A stretch of 64,000 nt of DNA from Perognathus longimembris pacificus (GCF_023159225.1 NC_063174.1:39653691-39717690); one strand, 5' to 3'. Shown: positions 37,185 through 48,395, numbered from the stretch's first letter. The notes: generated by a model not told the origin, from the letters alone. Numbers and translations are program-made.

Positions 37185-37315
37185 TGCATGCGGAGGCAGA
37201 GGTAGGAAGGTCATGACTTCAAGGTCAGTCTTGTCTGCATAGTAAATTCTAGGCCAACTTGATCTGCCTAGTAAGACGAACACCACCAACATGGACCTCC
37301 CTCCCCCTAAAAAAT
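37185..37315 (+). repeat. B1-like SINE monomer
   Basis: 'gcggaggcagaggtaggaag', 'gacttcaaggtcagtcttgt' and 'tctgcatagtaaattctagg' follow the B1 order ('ggaggcagaggcaggaggat ... gttcgaggccagcctggtctacatag'). It ends in an A-rich tail. Confidence 0.7.
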
Positions 37316-37867
37316 AGTTAGAGGTCATGTTTACGATTATGGGTGCAATTCCATCTGGGAAATTCCAGGAATACTAGTCATGGGACCATGCTGGGGTGCT
37401 AAGGTAAGTCACTACCTGGGATCCCCACAATTTGGGGGCAATTCCTATCTATGATCCTCTGTGAGGAATCCCCTTGGGGATTTCTCAGAACTATTTGTTT
37501 GTGGGTACATGTGTGGGATTATTCAGGGATTCCCATAAGTACTGTAAAAATTAATGCATTGTGGGCACACCCTGGGGATTTCTGCAAAGGCCTAGGAGAG
37601 ACAGCTAGTCGTGAACTCATGAGGGTTCTACCTCTTCCCCCACCCCACCCTGCCGCCCCCAGGATCTCTCTGTGTTGGGACTTGTGAGAGTACAAGAGGA
37701 TATCCTGGGCTAAAAATATTGGTGGCCGGATTGGGGGAGGGCATTTGTAGGAGTTACACATTCCGCACAATCAGTTTGAAGCAAGACCTAGTGAAACAGG
37801 AGGATTATAATTCTTAAGACATTCATGCCCAGGGGCACTTGTTTTGGTGCTTTTGCTTTATATTGTT

Positions 37868-37997
37868 TGTCTGTTTGTGATGCTGGGGATCCAATTCAGG
37901 GCCTGTGACTGCTGGGCAAGGACTCTACCTGAGAGATCCACCCTGCCCAGACCTGCAGACATTACCCCCTGAATACCAAAGTTATTAACTGGACTCA

Positions 37998-38041
<44 letters not shown>

Positions 38042-38082
38042 TCTCTCTCTTTCTCTCTCCTCTCTCTCCCTCTCTCTCTCCT

Positions 38083-38127
<45 letters not shown>

Positions 38128-38215
38128 TCTCACTTTATAACCCATGATCCTCTTGCTTCCGCCTTCCAAGTGCAAGGTTCCAAGTGCATGAGATTACAGT
38201 ATGCCACCAGGCCCA
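37868..38215 (-). repeat. B4-type SINE (ID + B1 parts) containing a CT array
   Basis: The left side, 'gatgctggggatccaattca' with 'ctgggcaaggactctacctg', is ID-like on the minus strand. The right side, 'gatcctcttgcttccgcctt' with 'gagattacagtatgccacca', is B1-like on the minus strand. The long CT array lies between the two. The layout resembles rodent B4/RSINE1. Confidence 0.6.
38001..38124. repeat. Long CT microsatellite
   Basis: (CT)n with a few CCCT and TTTCT variants, inside the B4-type SINE. Confidence 0.97.
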
Positions 38216-38409
38216 CCAGGAATCTGTCGAATTTTTTGTTGAGTTTACTATCAAAACCTTCCAGCCTGGGAGCCACTTTGATCCTGTCTCCTGATCTTGC
38301 ATTCCCATGCTCCTTTTAGGTAATGAGGTTGTAATTTAACTCTCAGAAGGCAACTTTCTGATTCTACCTTGGTGGGGAGACTCTTTCCTTTTTGACTCAC
38401 TGACTTTGC

Positions 38410-38435
38410 ATGTGTGTGTATTTGTGTGTGTGAGA

Positions 38436-38473
<38 letters not shown>
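38410..38473. repeat. TG microsatellite
   Basis: (TG)n with a GAGAGTA interruption, abutting the minus-strand SINE end. Confidence 0.95.
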
Positions 38474-38882
38474 CAGTCCTAGGACTTGAACTCAGGACAT
38501 TGTGTGCTCAAGGCTAGTGTGCTTGAGCCACAGCTTCACTTCCAGCTTTTTTGGTAGTTAACTGGAGATAAGAGTCCCACAAGACTTGCTACTCAGGAGG
38601 CTTAGATCTTATGATGACGGTGGTTCAAAGCCAGACCAGGCAGGAAAATTCATGAGACTCTTATCTCCAATTAACCACCAGAAAATCAGAAGTGGAACTA
38701 TGGTTTAAAGTGGTAGAGCACTAGCCTTAAGCAAAAGAGCTCAAGGACAGTGCCCAGGCCATGAGTTCAAGTCCCATGCCCCCTACTCCCAGAAAAATAA
38801 GTCTAATAGACTTTCCTGCTCAAGGTGGCTTCAAACTGAGATCCTCAGATCTCAGCCTCCTGAGTAGTCATCCACTAGCACC
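38474..38882 (-). repeat. Composite SINE (minus) interrupted by another SINE
   Basis: The ID-like part 'gccagtcctaggacttgaac' and the linker 'taactggagataagagtccc' end at 38587. The element resumes at about 38808 with 'gactttcctgctcaaggtgg' and 'cagcctcctgagtag', which is the expected continuation. The intervening 220 nt are a plus-strand SINE. Confidence 0.85.
38588..38807 (+). mobile_element. Composite SINE (plus) nested in a minus-strand SINE
   Basis: Starts 'gctactcaggaggcttagat' (lacking the first ~35 nt of the family), continues 'ctcttatctccaattaacca' and 'tagagcactagccttaagca', and ends after 'gccatgagttcaagtccc'. AGACTT lies on both sides (38582-38587 and 38808-38813), consistent with a short target-site duplication. 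Confidence 0.85.
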
Positions 38883-39332
38883 TAGATGCCCCTTGCTTTT
38901 TACAGAAGATAATTGGAAACCAACAGGCCTGGGTGAAAATGACAAGTGTTGGGAGTTGCTTCAACAGACAGCTATGGGCAGGGCTAGCCTGACTAGCACA
39001 TTTTTCTCCCTCAATTTCAACAGCAAACACTTCCACCTGCTGTATCTGCTTTGCAGAGTTGGGAAACATGCCTTGGAAACCCATTTGAGACAAAAGATAG
39101 AAATAAACAATTCATACAAGAAGAAAATGAAATGACTACTAAATGGAAGGATATCCAACTACACTAATAATTTACAAATTGTAGTTTGAAACCAGCCACC
39201 ATTTCCACCCATTAAATCTACATTAAAAAAAAATAGTGAAGCCATCTAGAGCTGGCACTGGTGGTACAAAGATAAGGCTACACCTCCTGCTACAGCCACT
39301 TTAAAATGGAATGATCTTCTTGGGAAACAGTT

Positions 39333-39580
39333 TGGCAAGAATCTTAACTTTTTTTTTTTTTTTTTTTTTTTTTGCCAGTCATGGAGCTTGGACTCAGGGC
39401 CTGAGCACTGTCCCTGGCTTCTTTTTGCTCAAGGCTAGCACTCTGCCACTTGAGCCAGAGCGCCATTTCTGGCCTTTTCTATATATGTGGTGCTGAGGAA
39501 TCGAACCCAGGGCTTCATGTATACGAGGCAAGCACTCTTGCCACTAGGCCATATTCCCAGCCCAATGGCAAGAATCTTAA
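39333..39580 (-). mobile_element. ID-ID dimer SINE with 15-bp target-site duplication
   Basis: The body is at 39348-39565, inverted, with a T25 head (its poly-A tail). Minus-strand arms are visible as 'cttggactcagggcctgagc', 'cactctgccacttgagccag' and 'gaatcgaacccagggcttca'. A perfect TSD, TGGCAAGAATCTTAA, is at 39333-39347 and 39566-39580. A recent insertion. Confidence 0.96.
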
Positions 39581-39648
39581 AAGCCCTGGAAATGTTCTAT
39601 CTTTTGACCTCGTTACCTTACTTGGAGCAAGAATTTATTCTGAGGAAT

Positions 39649-39822
39649 ACATAGATATATACATATATATGTACATGGGCACATATATATTCTTCAGGAT
39701 ATATATGTATACACATATACATATGTACACACATATATATGCATGTATACATGTGTATACATGTGCATATATTATATAAACACACTGTACATATGTGTGC
39801 ATGTATGCACATACATGTATAT
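39649..39822. repeat. Alternating purine-pyrimidine TATACA/CATG-rich array
   Basis: Imperfect array of AT, ACAT, GTAT and GCATGT units with many internal palindromes. Frames rich in I/Y/C/H over it are artefacts. Confidence 0.9.
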
Positions 39823-40558
39823 CCTTTGGGTATATTCTGATGCACCAATGGTGTGCAGGTGTCTCCAAGACACATAAATGTGTCATGCAAGCATTGTGGT
39901 GGAATAGGGAAGGACTCCGAAATCTTACCTTGTTTCTTCACACCAAGTTACTGGAAATTGTGTTATGTGCTGCAACCAAATGGAAACCGAGAAAAGGAAA
40001 GCATGGAGGCCATGAAAAGTGGAACCAGACCAAAAGACAAGAGGAAAAGGAAGTCTCATTCAGCAGGTACCACACAGGCAGCCGGGAAACGGGAAATCTA
40101 AATCAGAGCAGGTAGAGGCCCTAGAGGAAAGATAACCTCTAGGAAATAATTTTTGAAAGTGTGTTATAACTGATTGGATGGAAGAGGTAAGGTGAATGAG
40201 ATAACGTGATGAAGACACAGAAACTAGGCAGGGAAAATCCAGCAAAGCAGAGAGCTGTTCAATGGTACAGATGTCCTCAGGGCACAATGTGGCCCTCCTG
40301 AGGACCATAATGACACCAAGACAATGGCATAAATGCTGCTTACTGAATCTTAACTTCCTAGATGAACCTATACAATGAAAAATGGAAAAAAATTCTAGTG
40401 TTGCAGAACATCCTGTGAATGTTCTATGTTGACATTAAACAAGCTGAAGTACCATTGTCAGAAGTTGACCTGGGGAATGTGGGAAAGAAAAGAAAGATGG
40501 AGGGGTGGGGTGGGGTGGGGGGGGTGAATGGTATACTCCATGTAAGAAATAAAGAGTC
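39823..40558. other. Unique sequence with a G-rich block
   Basis: No gene. 40502-40525 has five runs of four or more G and may form a G-quadruplex. Confidence 0.4.
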
Positions 40559-40820
40559 AAAATAACTCATAGAGCTGGGTACCAGTGGCGTCATGTCTAT
40601 AATCTTAGCTACTCAGGAGATTGTAATCTGAGGATCATGGTTCAAAGTCAGGCTAGGCAGGAAAGTCTGCGAGACCTTTGTCTCCAATTAACCATGAAAA
40701 GCCAGAGCTGTGGCCTGTAATAAACGGCTACCATTGAGCAAAAGAAACTCAGGGACAGCACACTCAGGCCCAGAGTTCAACCCTGGGACCAGCACCAAAA
40801 AAATAAAATAACTCATAGAG
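40559..40820 (+). mobile_element. Composite SINE with 16-bp target-site duplication
   Basis: The body is at 40575-40804: 'tctataatcttagctactca', 'gaggatcatggttcaaagtc', 'tgtctccaattaaccatg' and 'aaactcagggacagcacac'. A perfect TSD, AAAATAACTCATAGAG, is at 40559-40574 and 40805-40820. Confidence 0.95.
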
Positions 40821-41356
40821 TTGATGGAACAAGATTGAGTAGATAAAAGTGTGTTATTTACAACTAAAAGTTATCAGTAGAGGAATTATAACCATGGGGA
40901 AGGCAGGACAGAAGAGCCTTGTGAAAGCAGGACGTGGTGGTAAACTCCAACCATCTAACACACACACTAACACAGACATACAGGCTAACATGACCAAAGA
41001 AAGCTATCAGAAGTACTACAGGTCAATTCTCTCTGAGGATATTGGGTGGGGAAGGTGAGAAGAATGCTTTATGTCCTAAGCCATTTTTATTAACTACATG
41101 CACAGCGCATTACTCTACAAAAAATAAAAACTACATTTAAGACAGCTGTATGAGACATATGGTTGGCAATATTGTAAAACACATACAAAATAAATTCATA
41201 GGGAAAAAGACTGGAAGGAAATATGGTCATTACGTTTTGTTAGAAATTTTATGGTGCTATTTATAGCCACTTTACATGCTTTCATTTTCCAAGTTTCTAA
41301 AATAAGCATATGTTGTTTTATGAATGGGAGAAACATTCTATAAAGAATCAAAGACT
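40821..41356. other. Unique AT-rich sequence
   Basis: No feature recognised. Confidence 0.4.
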
Positions 41357-41572
41357 TGCTGGGCACTGGTAGCTCATTCCTGTAATCCTAGCTACTGAAA
41401 AGGCTGAGATATGAGGATCAAGATTCAAAGCTAGCCCAAGCAAACAAACCCAAGAGACTCTTATTTCTAATTAACCAGCAAAAGGCTAGAAGTTGGAGGT
41501 ATGGCTCAAGTGGTAGCACATGAACAAAAAAGCCAAGCAAGAGTATGAGGCCTTGAGTTCCAATCAAATGAC
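41357..41572 (+). repeat. Composite SINE (B1-like + ID-like)
   Basis: 'gctgggcactggtagctcat', 'tgtaatcctagctactgaaa', 'ttctaattaaccagcaaaag' and 'tatggctcaagtggtagcac'. It is diverged at the right end. Confidence 0.9.
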
Positions 41573-41712
41573 TCTGGGACTGGGAGTATAGTACAGTGGT
41601 AGAGTACCTTCTAGCTACATCATATAAATCCATCCAGCCTGAAGGAATGAGCCTTCCATCTCGGAAATCCTGGCAAGGTCATGAATTCAACCCTCATCAC
41701 CACAAAAATAAA
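41573..41712 (+). repeat. ID-like SINE interrupted by a 50-bp insert
   Basis: The Box A side 'tgggagtatagtacagtggt' and the Box B side 'tcatgaattcaaccctcatc' plus an (AAAT)n tail are separated by 41626-41678. That insert closely resembles 42278-42342. Confidence 0.65.
41626..41678 (+). repeat. Segment duplicated at 42278-42342
   Basis: The shared core 'agcctgaaggaatg', preceded by 'atccatc' and followed by 'gcct', occurs at both sites. The distal copy has about 17 extra nt before 'ggaaat', so this copy carries an internal deletion (or the other an insertion). Confidence 0.7.
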
Positions 41713-42084
41713 TAAATAAAGCAATGTTCAAAATCAAGTTTTGAATAATATTGGAAATGAAGGGAGTAAACAACAAATACAAAAGTGAATTCAATTATGA
41801 GGGGAAGAGATTTAAGAAAATATTAACAATAATTATCATGGTGGTGAGGTGATAAGCAATCTTTTCATCTTGCCTCCCCCCACCTCCATGTTTCCTCCAT
41901 TATAAGCATGCATTAAACCAGGTTTGGCTGAAACCCTAAATTTGATCTCTTTATTGGCTTCAGATCAAAACAATTAGGTAATGGCTCTGCATGGTACCAG
42001 GCACCTAGAAAACCCTCAGTGAACACTTGTGGCTTTTATGGAACTGAATATAATGAGGTTTGCTGGCAACTGCTTCTAATTGAG

Positions 42085-42200
42085 CCCATTCAGTTTCACT
42101 CACTCAGCATTTACAGAGCACCTACTGTGTCCAGTGACCTGCACAAGAGATTCAGTGTGGGTAATGGAAATGGAAGATACAGGAAGACTGATCTTACTGT
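42085..42200 (-). repeat. L2 3'-end fossil
   Basis: 'cactcactcagcatttacag' followed by 'agcacctactgtgtccagtg' matches the reverse complement of the L2 end ('tttattgagcacctactatgtgccaggcac'). Confidence 0.75.
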
Positions 42201-42277
42201 GTGCATCTGAATTTGCAGAGGAGAATATATATCCCACGTGAAAATAGGTCGACAGCATGCCCAGAGCTACAGCAAAT

Positions 42278-42342
42278 GGATCCATCTAGCCTGAAGGAAT
42301 GGGCCTCCTGTCCTGGCCAGCTCCAGCTTGGAAATTCTTGGT
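42278..42342 (+). repeat. Segment duplicated at 41626-41678
   Basis: Longer partner of the pair described at 41626, separated by about 600 nt. It contains 'gatccatctagcctgaagga'. Confidence 0.7.
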
Positions 42343-42606
42343 GGAATTGTATTTGGCAGCCTTTTCTCTAGGCTCCTGCATCCCCTTCCAACTCCTCAGT
42401 GCCGCTCTCCCTTTCCACCATACTAACAGCAACAGAGGCTCTGGAGAGCCATTTCCCTAGTCCCCAAATACTCAAGACCAGGATGAATAGCAACAAACAT
42501 CGAGGATCCTCTATCTTTCACCTACACTTCTCTTTAGGAGAGGCTGAATCATTCTCCATGGGGAAGCTAGGACAACAGTAAGAAGAGAAAGAGTACCATC
42601 AGGAGT

Positions 42607-42607
<1 letters not shown>

Positions 42608-42678
<71 letters not shown>
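42608..42678. repeat. CT microsatellite (about 35 units)
   Basis: Uninterrupted (CT)n on the plus strand. Confidence 0.98.
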
Positions 42679-42682
<4 letters not shown>

Positions 42683-44440
42683 TGCTGAGAAATCACCACC
42701 ATGTTCCCTGGCCAAGAACATCTAACTTCCCCATCACTGGATGACAGGCAAGGGAGAAAACCACAGACTTTGTGGTTAGCCCAGACAAATCTGCTGGATC
42801 CTGGGAGACCATCCACAAGAAAGGCATGGCACAGACATGGGCAGAGTGATCTGCATGTCAAGCATCAGAACACAGCTCAGTGTCCCTGTCTCCATCTGCA
42901 GTTTTATCAAGGCCAAAGTAAATACAGAAAAGATATTGTGAAGTACAAATTTTGTTCAAGGCACCACAATCCAGTACACATGACATTCTAGAGGTTGGTG
43001 ACCAAATAAGATATAAAGTTTGAAGAGAAGATCTAAAGATTTGTTATTAAACTCACATTTCTCACTCAGACCCATACTGAAAGTATAAAACAACCTGGAT
43101 TTTTGGAATCACAGGAGAAGGTTTTGGAGAAGATTCATTTGGAAAAGAAATATTGATGTGCCTTGAGCCTCACCCATCTCAGAGGAGGATGATGACAGGT
43201 GCCTGTGTCTAATTTCAAATTGCTGAAAGGGACTTCAGGCAGATCACCCAGGAAACTTGGCACCTGTCCCCTGTGATGGGGGTACAAGGTGGACTCATGT
43301 TGGATTCCAACTTGGAAATCCAAAAGGGTGGGAGGGATGGGCTGGCTAGCTGCTTCTACTGTGTGAAGAAGATGTTTCTTTTGGCCTTGGAACTGACCTG
43401 TTACCTCACAGAGTGGTTCTGAGCAGGAACATCTGAGAATGTCCCTTGGACCAGTTGGCAAAAACTAGTGTAAGAGAGAGCAGGTGTGGGCATGGAAGAC
43501 CACTGGAGAAGGGCTGCCTCAAGAGTGAGCTGACCTCAGTAGGGAGAAGCTGAAATAGTCTTCAGTTCCTATGAAGTGGGGAAGAATGTGCTAGTAAAAG
43601 GGTAAAAGAACTTCAGGACAGAGCAGATGGAAGGCTTCCCAAAGACCTTATGACCATAGCCAAAAAAAAAACCCCACCACACACACCAGCAGCCATCTTT
43701 CCATCTGCAGTACAATAAGATCTTCCCTGCCCCTCTCGCCTCCTCTCCCTGCCTGTTCCAGTTCTAAAGAGGTCTCCATTCTGTGGAGCTAAAGGAGGAA
43801 CTGATAAAGAAGAAATTCATTGTCCCCAACCCTTCACAACCATAGGCATCCTGCCTGCAGTAGTCCTGGGTGTTGAGTTGGGAGGTTTGCTATTCCAGGG
43901 GCATGAGCGTGGACTAGCTGAATGGAGACAGTGTTTGGGGGCTTAAAGCATCTGCATGGCTTTTTAACACCTAAGAATGATCAAAACAAGTCATAGAACT
44001 ATAAGAATTTATATCCAGAGGGAATGGAAGGACTTTCCTCCACAAACACTTTAAAAATACATGAATAAATGAAACTAGAAGTAGCATCATTTCATAATGG
44101 CATCTTAGGGGTTTTGATTTATTCAAAGTTTAGATCCTCTCCCTCTTCTGTGGAACCTACTGCTTTTCCAAAACTATACAACATTCCCTCCCTGCAGCTA
44201 GCCTCAGTGCTACTCTTTGTATGGAGGTCTGAAATGAAAATGTTCAAAGGAATAGTCAAGGAGATCCCAGAGATTGTGAGAAGCATTATGAATGCAGAAA
44301 CTCCTACAAAGGAAGGCAGAAAGTCTTTTCGGCAGCTACACTCCTGTTCTCAGGACTTGAATATTCTACAGCACCAAAACTGGAGCTCCAGAAAGTTCTG
44401 TCAGCTCTGCCAGCAGTATTGAAAGTAACTATCACAGATA
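42679..44440. other. Unique sequence; nothing recognised
   Basis: A plus-strand frame of 117 codons (44069-44422) has a natural-looking composition, but no recognisable family or splice sites. Confidence 0.4.
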
Positions 44441-44469
44441 GTTATGTTTGGGATGGAGAAGAAGGAAAG

Positions 44470-44660
44470 AACACAATGAATGCTTTGTTTGGTACTTCCC
44501 ATGTGCTATAAACTTTTACATATCTCATCTCATTTCATCTTTGTCACTATCATGACAAGTAATGCTATTATCCTCCTTTACAGAGGAGATCCTGGGACTC
44601 ATAAACGTTAAATGCCTTGTGTTTGTACACACCATCCACCTTGCACTCTACAAGGCTGTG
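44470..44660 (+). repeat. MIR fossil
   Basis: 'cccatgtgctataaactttt', 'acatatctcatctcatttca' and 'tattatcctcctttacagag' match the plus-strand MIR core. Confidence 0.75.
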
Positions 44661-45237
44661 TCTCCATAGTGTGAAGTGTGGCTAATGGACAATGTCATAT
44701 AAGGGATTGTAGAGTGCATAGCTGATAGTTCTACAAATGATGCCCGGAGAACAATGTATAAGGCAGCCAGGTCCTGGAACAAAGTTCCCTTCCAAAGGAC
44801 TTGTGCCCACAGCCCTGGACCACAATGCTGACTGATTCATGGGCTCTCAACCTGTCAATAGGCCAGAGACCTAAGAAAAGATCTGGAACAAAATCTGTAC
44901 TCAAGGACAATGGGGATTGATAAGATCCTCTCTCATTGAGGGCCAGAGTTAGGAAGCAGCTATGAGAGTAGAAGCCAATAGAAGCATACCAGAGAAACCA
45001 TCGGTCAGATGCATGAGTGGGCCTGGAGAGGAGAGAAGTCATAGGATGGAAAGAAGGTGTCTGCAAATGAGAGGAAGTTGGTCTTGGGCAGTGGGCAGTG
45101 GTTCTTGCTGCTGTGGAGGCCACTGATGATCTGGGTTCTCAGCCCCTTGCAGAGTTTCCGGTCCCTGAACTATGCCTATCCCAACACCCAGGAAGCCCAG
45201 TCACTTAGCCTTTCTGGCTTTCCCGTCTTCCATTATA

Positions 45238-45476
45238 ACAAGCATCAACAAACTATGGTCCATGGATCAAATCCAGCCTACTGCCTATTTGTGTTGGTTT
45301 GGTTTTGTTTTTAAGTTTCATTGCAACCAATGGAACATGTGCACACTCATTCAACTACAGTATTGTCCACTGTGGCTTTTGGACCATAATGATAATGTTG
45401 ACTAGCTGTGACAGGAAATTACAACCCATAACGTCTTCAATATTTACAACCTGGTTCTTTACTGAACAAGTTTGTT
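45238..45476 (-). repeat. Non-autonomous hAT-type DNA transposon fossil
   Basis: 'caacaaactatggtccatgg', 'atcaaatccagcctactgcc', 'ttcattgcaaccaatggaac', 'tattgtccactgtggctttt' and 'tttacaacctggttctttac' correspond block by block to the minus strand of the abundant mammalian element whose ends read CAGGGGTCGGCAAAC. The exact MER subfamily was not assigned. Confidence 0.7.
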
Positions 45477-45539
45477 TTCAGATAGCACTCACTACAGAGC
45501 TCTTTCTGTAAGAGAGCTGCTGTTCCCAGTACTTCACTT

Positions 45540-45690
45540 GCCAAATTTCACTTCATTCTCACAAAAGCCTCTGGGAGATTGACCTGGTCCTCTCTCTTGT
45601 TGTTACTGTAAGGTTACAGATGAGGGAACAAAGACCCGGAAAGACTGAAGGAGAAGTTGCTTTAGGTTCCAAGTGGTAAGGAGAATTCAA
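45540..45690 (+). repeat. MIR fossil
   Basis: 'ttcattctcacaaaagcctc' and 'aggttacagatgagggaaca' match the MIR core ('taatcctcacaacaaccct ... ttttacagatgaggaaactg'). Confidence 0.7.
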
Positions 45691-45869
45691 ATGTGACAGC
45701 TAAATTCTAGAGTTGTTCTGGGAACTCCCAAGCTGTACTTGCACACTGCCACATTTAACTCCAGAGCCCTTCACAATAAAGACTGTGTTAGAGCACAAGT
45801 GTTTTTATGCCAGAAACACACAAAAAGGAGATATCTCTAAAAGGATTCTTTTTTATGTTTATTTTTTAT

Positions 45870-46113
45870 TCTCTTACATTTTTCTGCTTTTTGGTTTTGG
45901 TTTTTGTTGCCAGTCCTGGGGCTTGAACTCAGGGCTTGAGCACTGTCCCTGGCTTCTTTTTGCTCAAGACTAGCACTCTACCACTTGAGCCACAGCGCCA
46001 TTTCTGGCTTTTTCTGTTTATGTGGTGCTGAGGAATCGAACCCAGGGCTTCATGTATATGAGGCAAGCACTTTGCCACTAGGCTATATTCCCAGCCCTCT
46101 CTTACATTTTTCT
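45870..46113 (-). mobile_element. ID-ID dimer SINE with 16-bp target-site duplication
   Basis: The body is at 45886-46097: 'cttgaactcagggcttgagc', 'agcactctaccacttgagcc', 'gaatcgaacccagggcttca' and 'gctatattcccagccc' (all minus-strand). A perfect TSD, TCTCTTACATTTTTCT, is at 45870-45885 and 46098-46113. Confidence 0.96.
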
Positions 46114-46310
46114 CTGGTGTAATATCTGAGAAGCTTCTGCAGTTGTGGTGAGCTTGTAGTGTGAACTAACATAGCAGGCTGTGATTAGCAATGAGTCCCC
46201 CTAATTCGGGAAGAGCTATAGAGAGGGCAAGGGGCCATCATGGAAACATCTGGAGGGGCTGCTCATCCATAGAAGTACCACTGTGGGATAAATAAAATTT
46301 TCTTCTTCTT

Positions 46311-46566
46311 TTTCTTTTTCTTTTTTTTTTTTTTTGTTGTTGGTGTGAGGCTTGAACTTGGGGCCTGGGCATTCTCCCTAAGCTTCTTCACTCAAGGCTT
46401 GCACTCTACCTCTTTGAGCCTCAGTGCCCCTTCCCGTTTCCTGGTGGTTAATTGGAGATAAGAATCTCACAGACTTTCCTGCCTGGGCTGGCTTTGAACC
46501 TTGAACCTCAGATCTCAGACTTCTGAGTAGCTAGGATTATAGACATGAGCCACCAGCACCAGGCTA
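46311..46566 (-). repeat. Composite SINE with T-rich head
   Basis: 'gaggcttgaacttggggcct', 'tggtggttaattggagataa', 'ctgcctgggctggctttgaa' and 'gagtagctaggattatagac' in minus-strand order. No clean target-site duplication was found. Confidence 0.93.
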
Positions 46567-46968
46567 GAACAAATCTTCTGTGTGGAGATGAGTCAGAATT
46601 GCTATTTATACCCACTAGTCTAATCAAGATAGGTTGGGAAGGAATGGGGTGTCTTCTCTACCTCTGAAGGACACAAACAAAAAGGAGTTGGCCTCTAAGG
46701 CCACATCAAAGCAGGAAAAATGGTGAACTGTATGAGTTTTTCTTGGTTTCTGTTTCCCCTCACAAAATCTGTCAATGTAAGGATTGATTTTGCTTGAATA
46801 AGGGGAAGTAGGGGTGACAGTTAAGGGTTGCTATGACATAGACACTCATCAGACAGAAGAACTACCTGATCATGGCGGACAAGGTCCTGCAGACTCCTGG
46901 TCAGGTGGTCACTCTTTAGTGACTGGGTCATGAGAAGGTAGGCAGAATCCTAGGACAGTATGTCAAAG

Positions 46969-47088
46969 AGCTTTCGGTTATTGTAACAGATAGCTGAGAT
47001 AAATGGACTTCAGAAGCTAAAGGTTTATTTTATCACACCAAAAGCTTTAAGTCTACAGTTCCAATCCATGATTGGTTGGCCATTTTTC
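46969..47088 (-). repeat. LTR-like rodent repeat, first part (family not assigned)
   Basis: 'aaaggtttattttatcacac' and 'agttccaatccatgattggt' resemble a widespread rodent LTR/MaLR-like repeat recalled from memory. A SINE interrupts it, and the second part resumes at about 47339. Strand is tentative. Confidence 0.45.
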
Positions 47089-47345
47089 ATTTCTTTTCTT
47101 TTCTTTTTGTCAGTCATGGGGCTTGTACTCTGGACCTGGGTGTTGTCTCTGAGCACTTCAGCTCAAGGCTAGCACTCTACCACTTGAGTCACAGTTCTAC
47201 TTCCAGTTTTCTGGTGGTTAATTGGAGATAAGAGTCTTACAGACTTTCCTGCCTGGGCTGGCTTTGAACTGCGATCCTCAGCTCTCAGCCTCCTGAGTAG
47301 CTAGGATTGCAGGCATGAGTCATCAGCACTCAGCTTGGCCATGTT
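47076..47345 (-). mobile_element. Composite SINE inserted in an LTR-like repeat
   Basis: The body is at about 47089-47333: 'catggggcttgtactctgga', 'agcactctaccacttgagtc', 'tggttaattggagataagag' and 'tgagtagctaggattgcagg' (minus). The flanks 'ttggccatttttc' and 'ttggccatgtttc' look like a 13-bp target-site duplication with one mismatch. Confidence 0.88.
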
Positions 47346-47665
47346 TCTTTTAGACCCATGGCAAGGCATGGCAAAGCCTGTGCCATATCATGGTTTAGGG
47401 CACATGGAAAAGCCAGGCCTCTCATTTCCTGGCAAGCCTTGGAGCAGGGGAGCAAAGAAAAAGAAAGAGACCAAAGTCCCACAATTCTTTTCAAGCATAT
47501 GGTAGCTTAAGACTTCTCACTAGGCCTCCACCTCTTAAAGGTTCCACCTTCTCTCAATAGCTCCAAAGGTTGGAGAGCAAGCCTTTAACACACAGGCCAT
47601 AGTGGATATGGCTATTTAAGTGGAGGTTGAATGCCCACTTACATGGCTAATATCCAAAGCATAAC
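47339..47665 (-). repeat. LTR-like rodent repeat, second part
   Basis: 'ccacctcttaaaggttccac', 'aatagctccaaaggttggag' and 'caagcctttaacacacaggc' continue the pattern of the part before the SINE. Family unassigned. Confidence 0.45.
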
Positions 47666-48229
47666 AGAAAAGATGCAATGAGGTTGAGTTGAAAGGCCAG
47701 GTGGAGTGTGTAGCAGCAATCTCCCAATTGGGGGAAAGATCTCATATTCTTTACATACAGTATGGCCAGACATGTGCATCTTGGCTGCACTTCATTTCTG
47801 AGTTTTGTTCATACACTTTGACCCAGAAGATAATTTAATGTTTGCCAGACATTCCCAATCACATGACTCATCTGATGATATAAAATGCAACTTTCTAGGC
47901 TTAGAGGCCTAGTTACACCCACCTTATGACCCTTGTGATAAGCCCAGGAGACAGTGATCCAATCCAACTTTCCCAAACAGTTCCATTGACAAGGCGCAAA
48001 TGATTGTGCCTACCCCACCCCTGCTCAGGCAGAATGTCCAAGAGAGCAGCCCAGGAAACTGAATCACTGAGGAGATCAGCAAAGTGTGGGCACACCCAAT
48101 TCACCCACATTCCACAGTAGAGGAAACTGAGGGCTCTCCAGGTAGTAGTAGCTTTCTGCAGGCTCATAGTAGAATGGACATTAGAATGGGATAAGAATCA
48201 AGATCTCCAAACTCCCAAAACAAGACTAT

Positions 48230-48385
48230 GTAGATTTATTAACCATCCACGAATCCTTACAACAGGCAAAGTATTTTGTAAAACAAGTATTTTGACTCTT
48301 ACTTTACAAAAAAAATTGCAGAGCAGGTGGAGTGACTTTTCCAGTGTCCAACAACTCACCCACAAGAGAGCAAAGATTCAAAGGT
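48230..48385 (+). repeat. MIR fossil
   Basis: 'cgaatccttacaacaggcaa', a degenerate 'actttaca' block, 'tggagtgacttttccagtgt' and 'agcaaagattcaaagg' follow the MIR core order. Confidence 0.55.
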
Positions 48386-48395
48386 CCTTCAATCA

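Noticed and set aside
37858..38175. Arg-Glu repeat protein frame
   Set aside because: Direct translation of a GA/CT microsatellite inside a B4-type SINE. The same applies at 11663-11881, 42511-42861 and 57761-57973.
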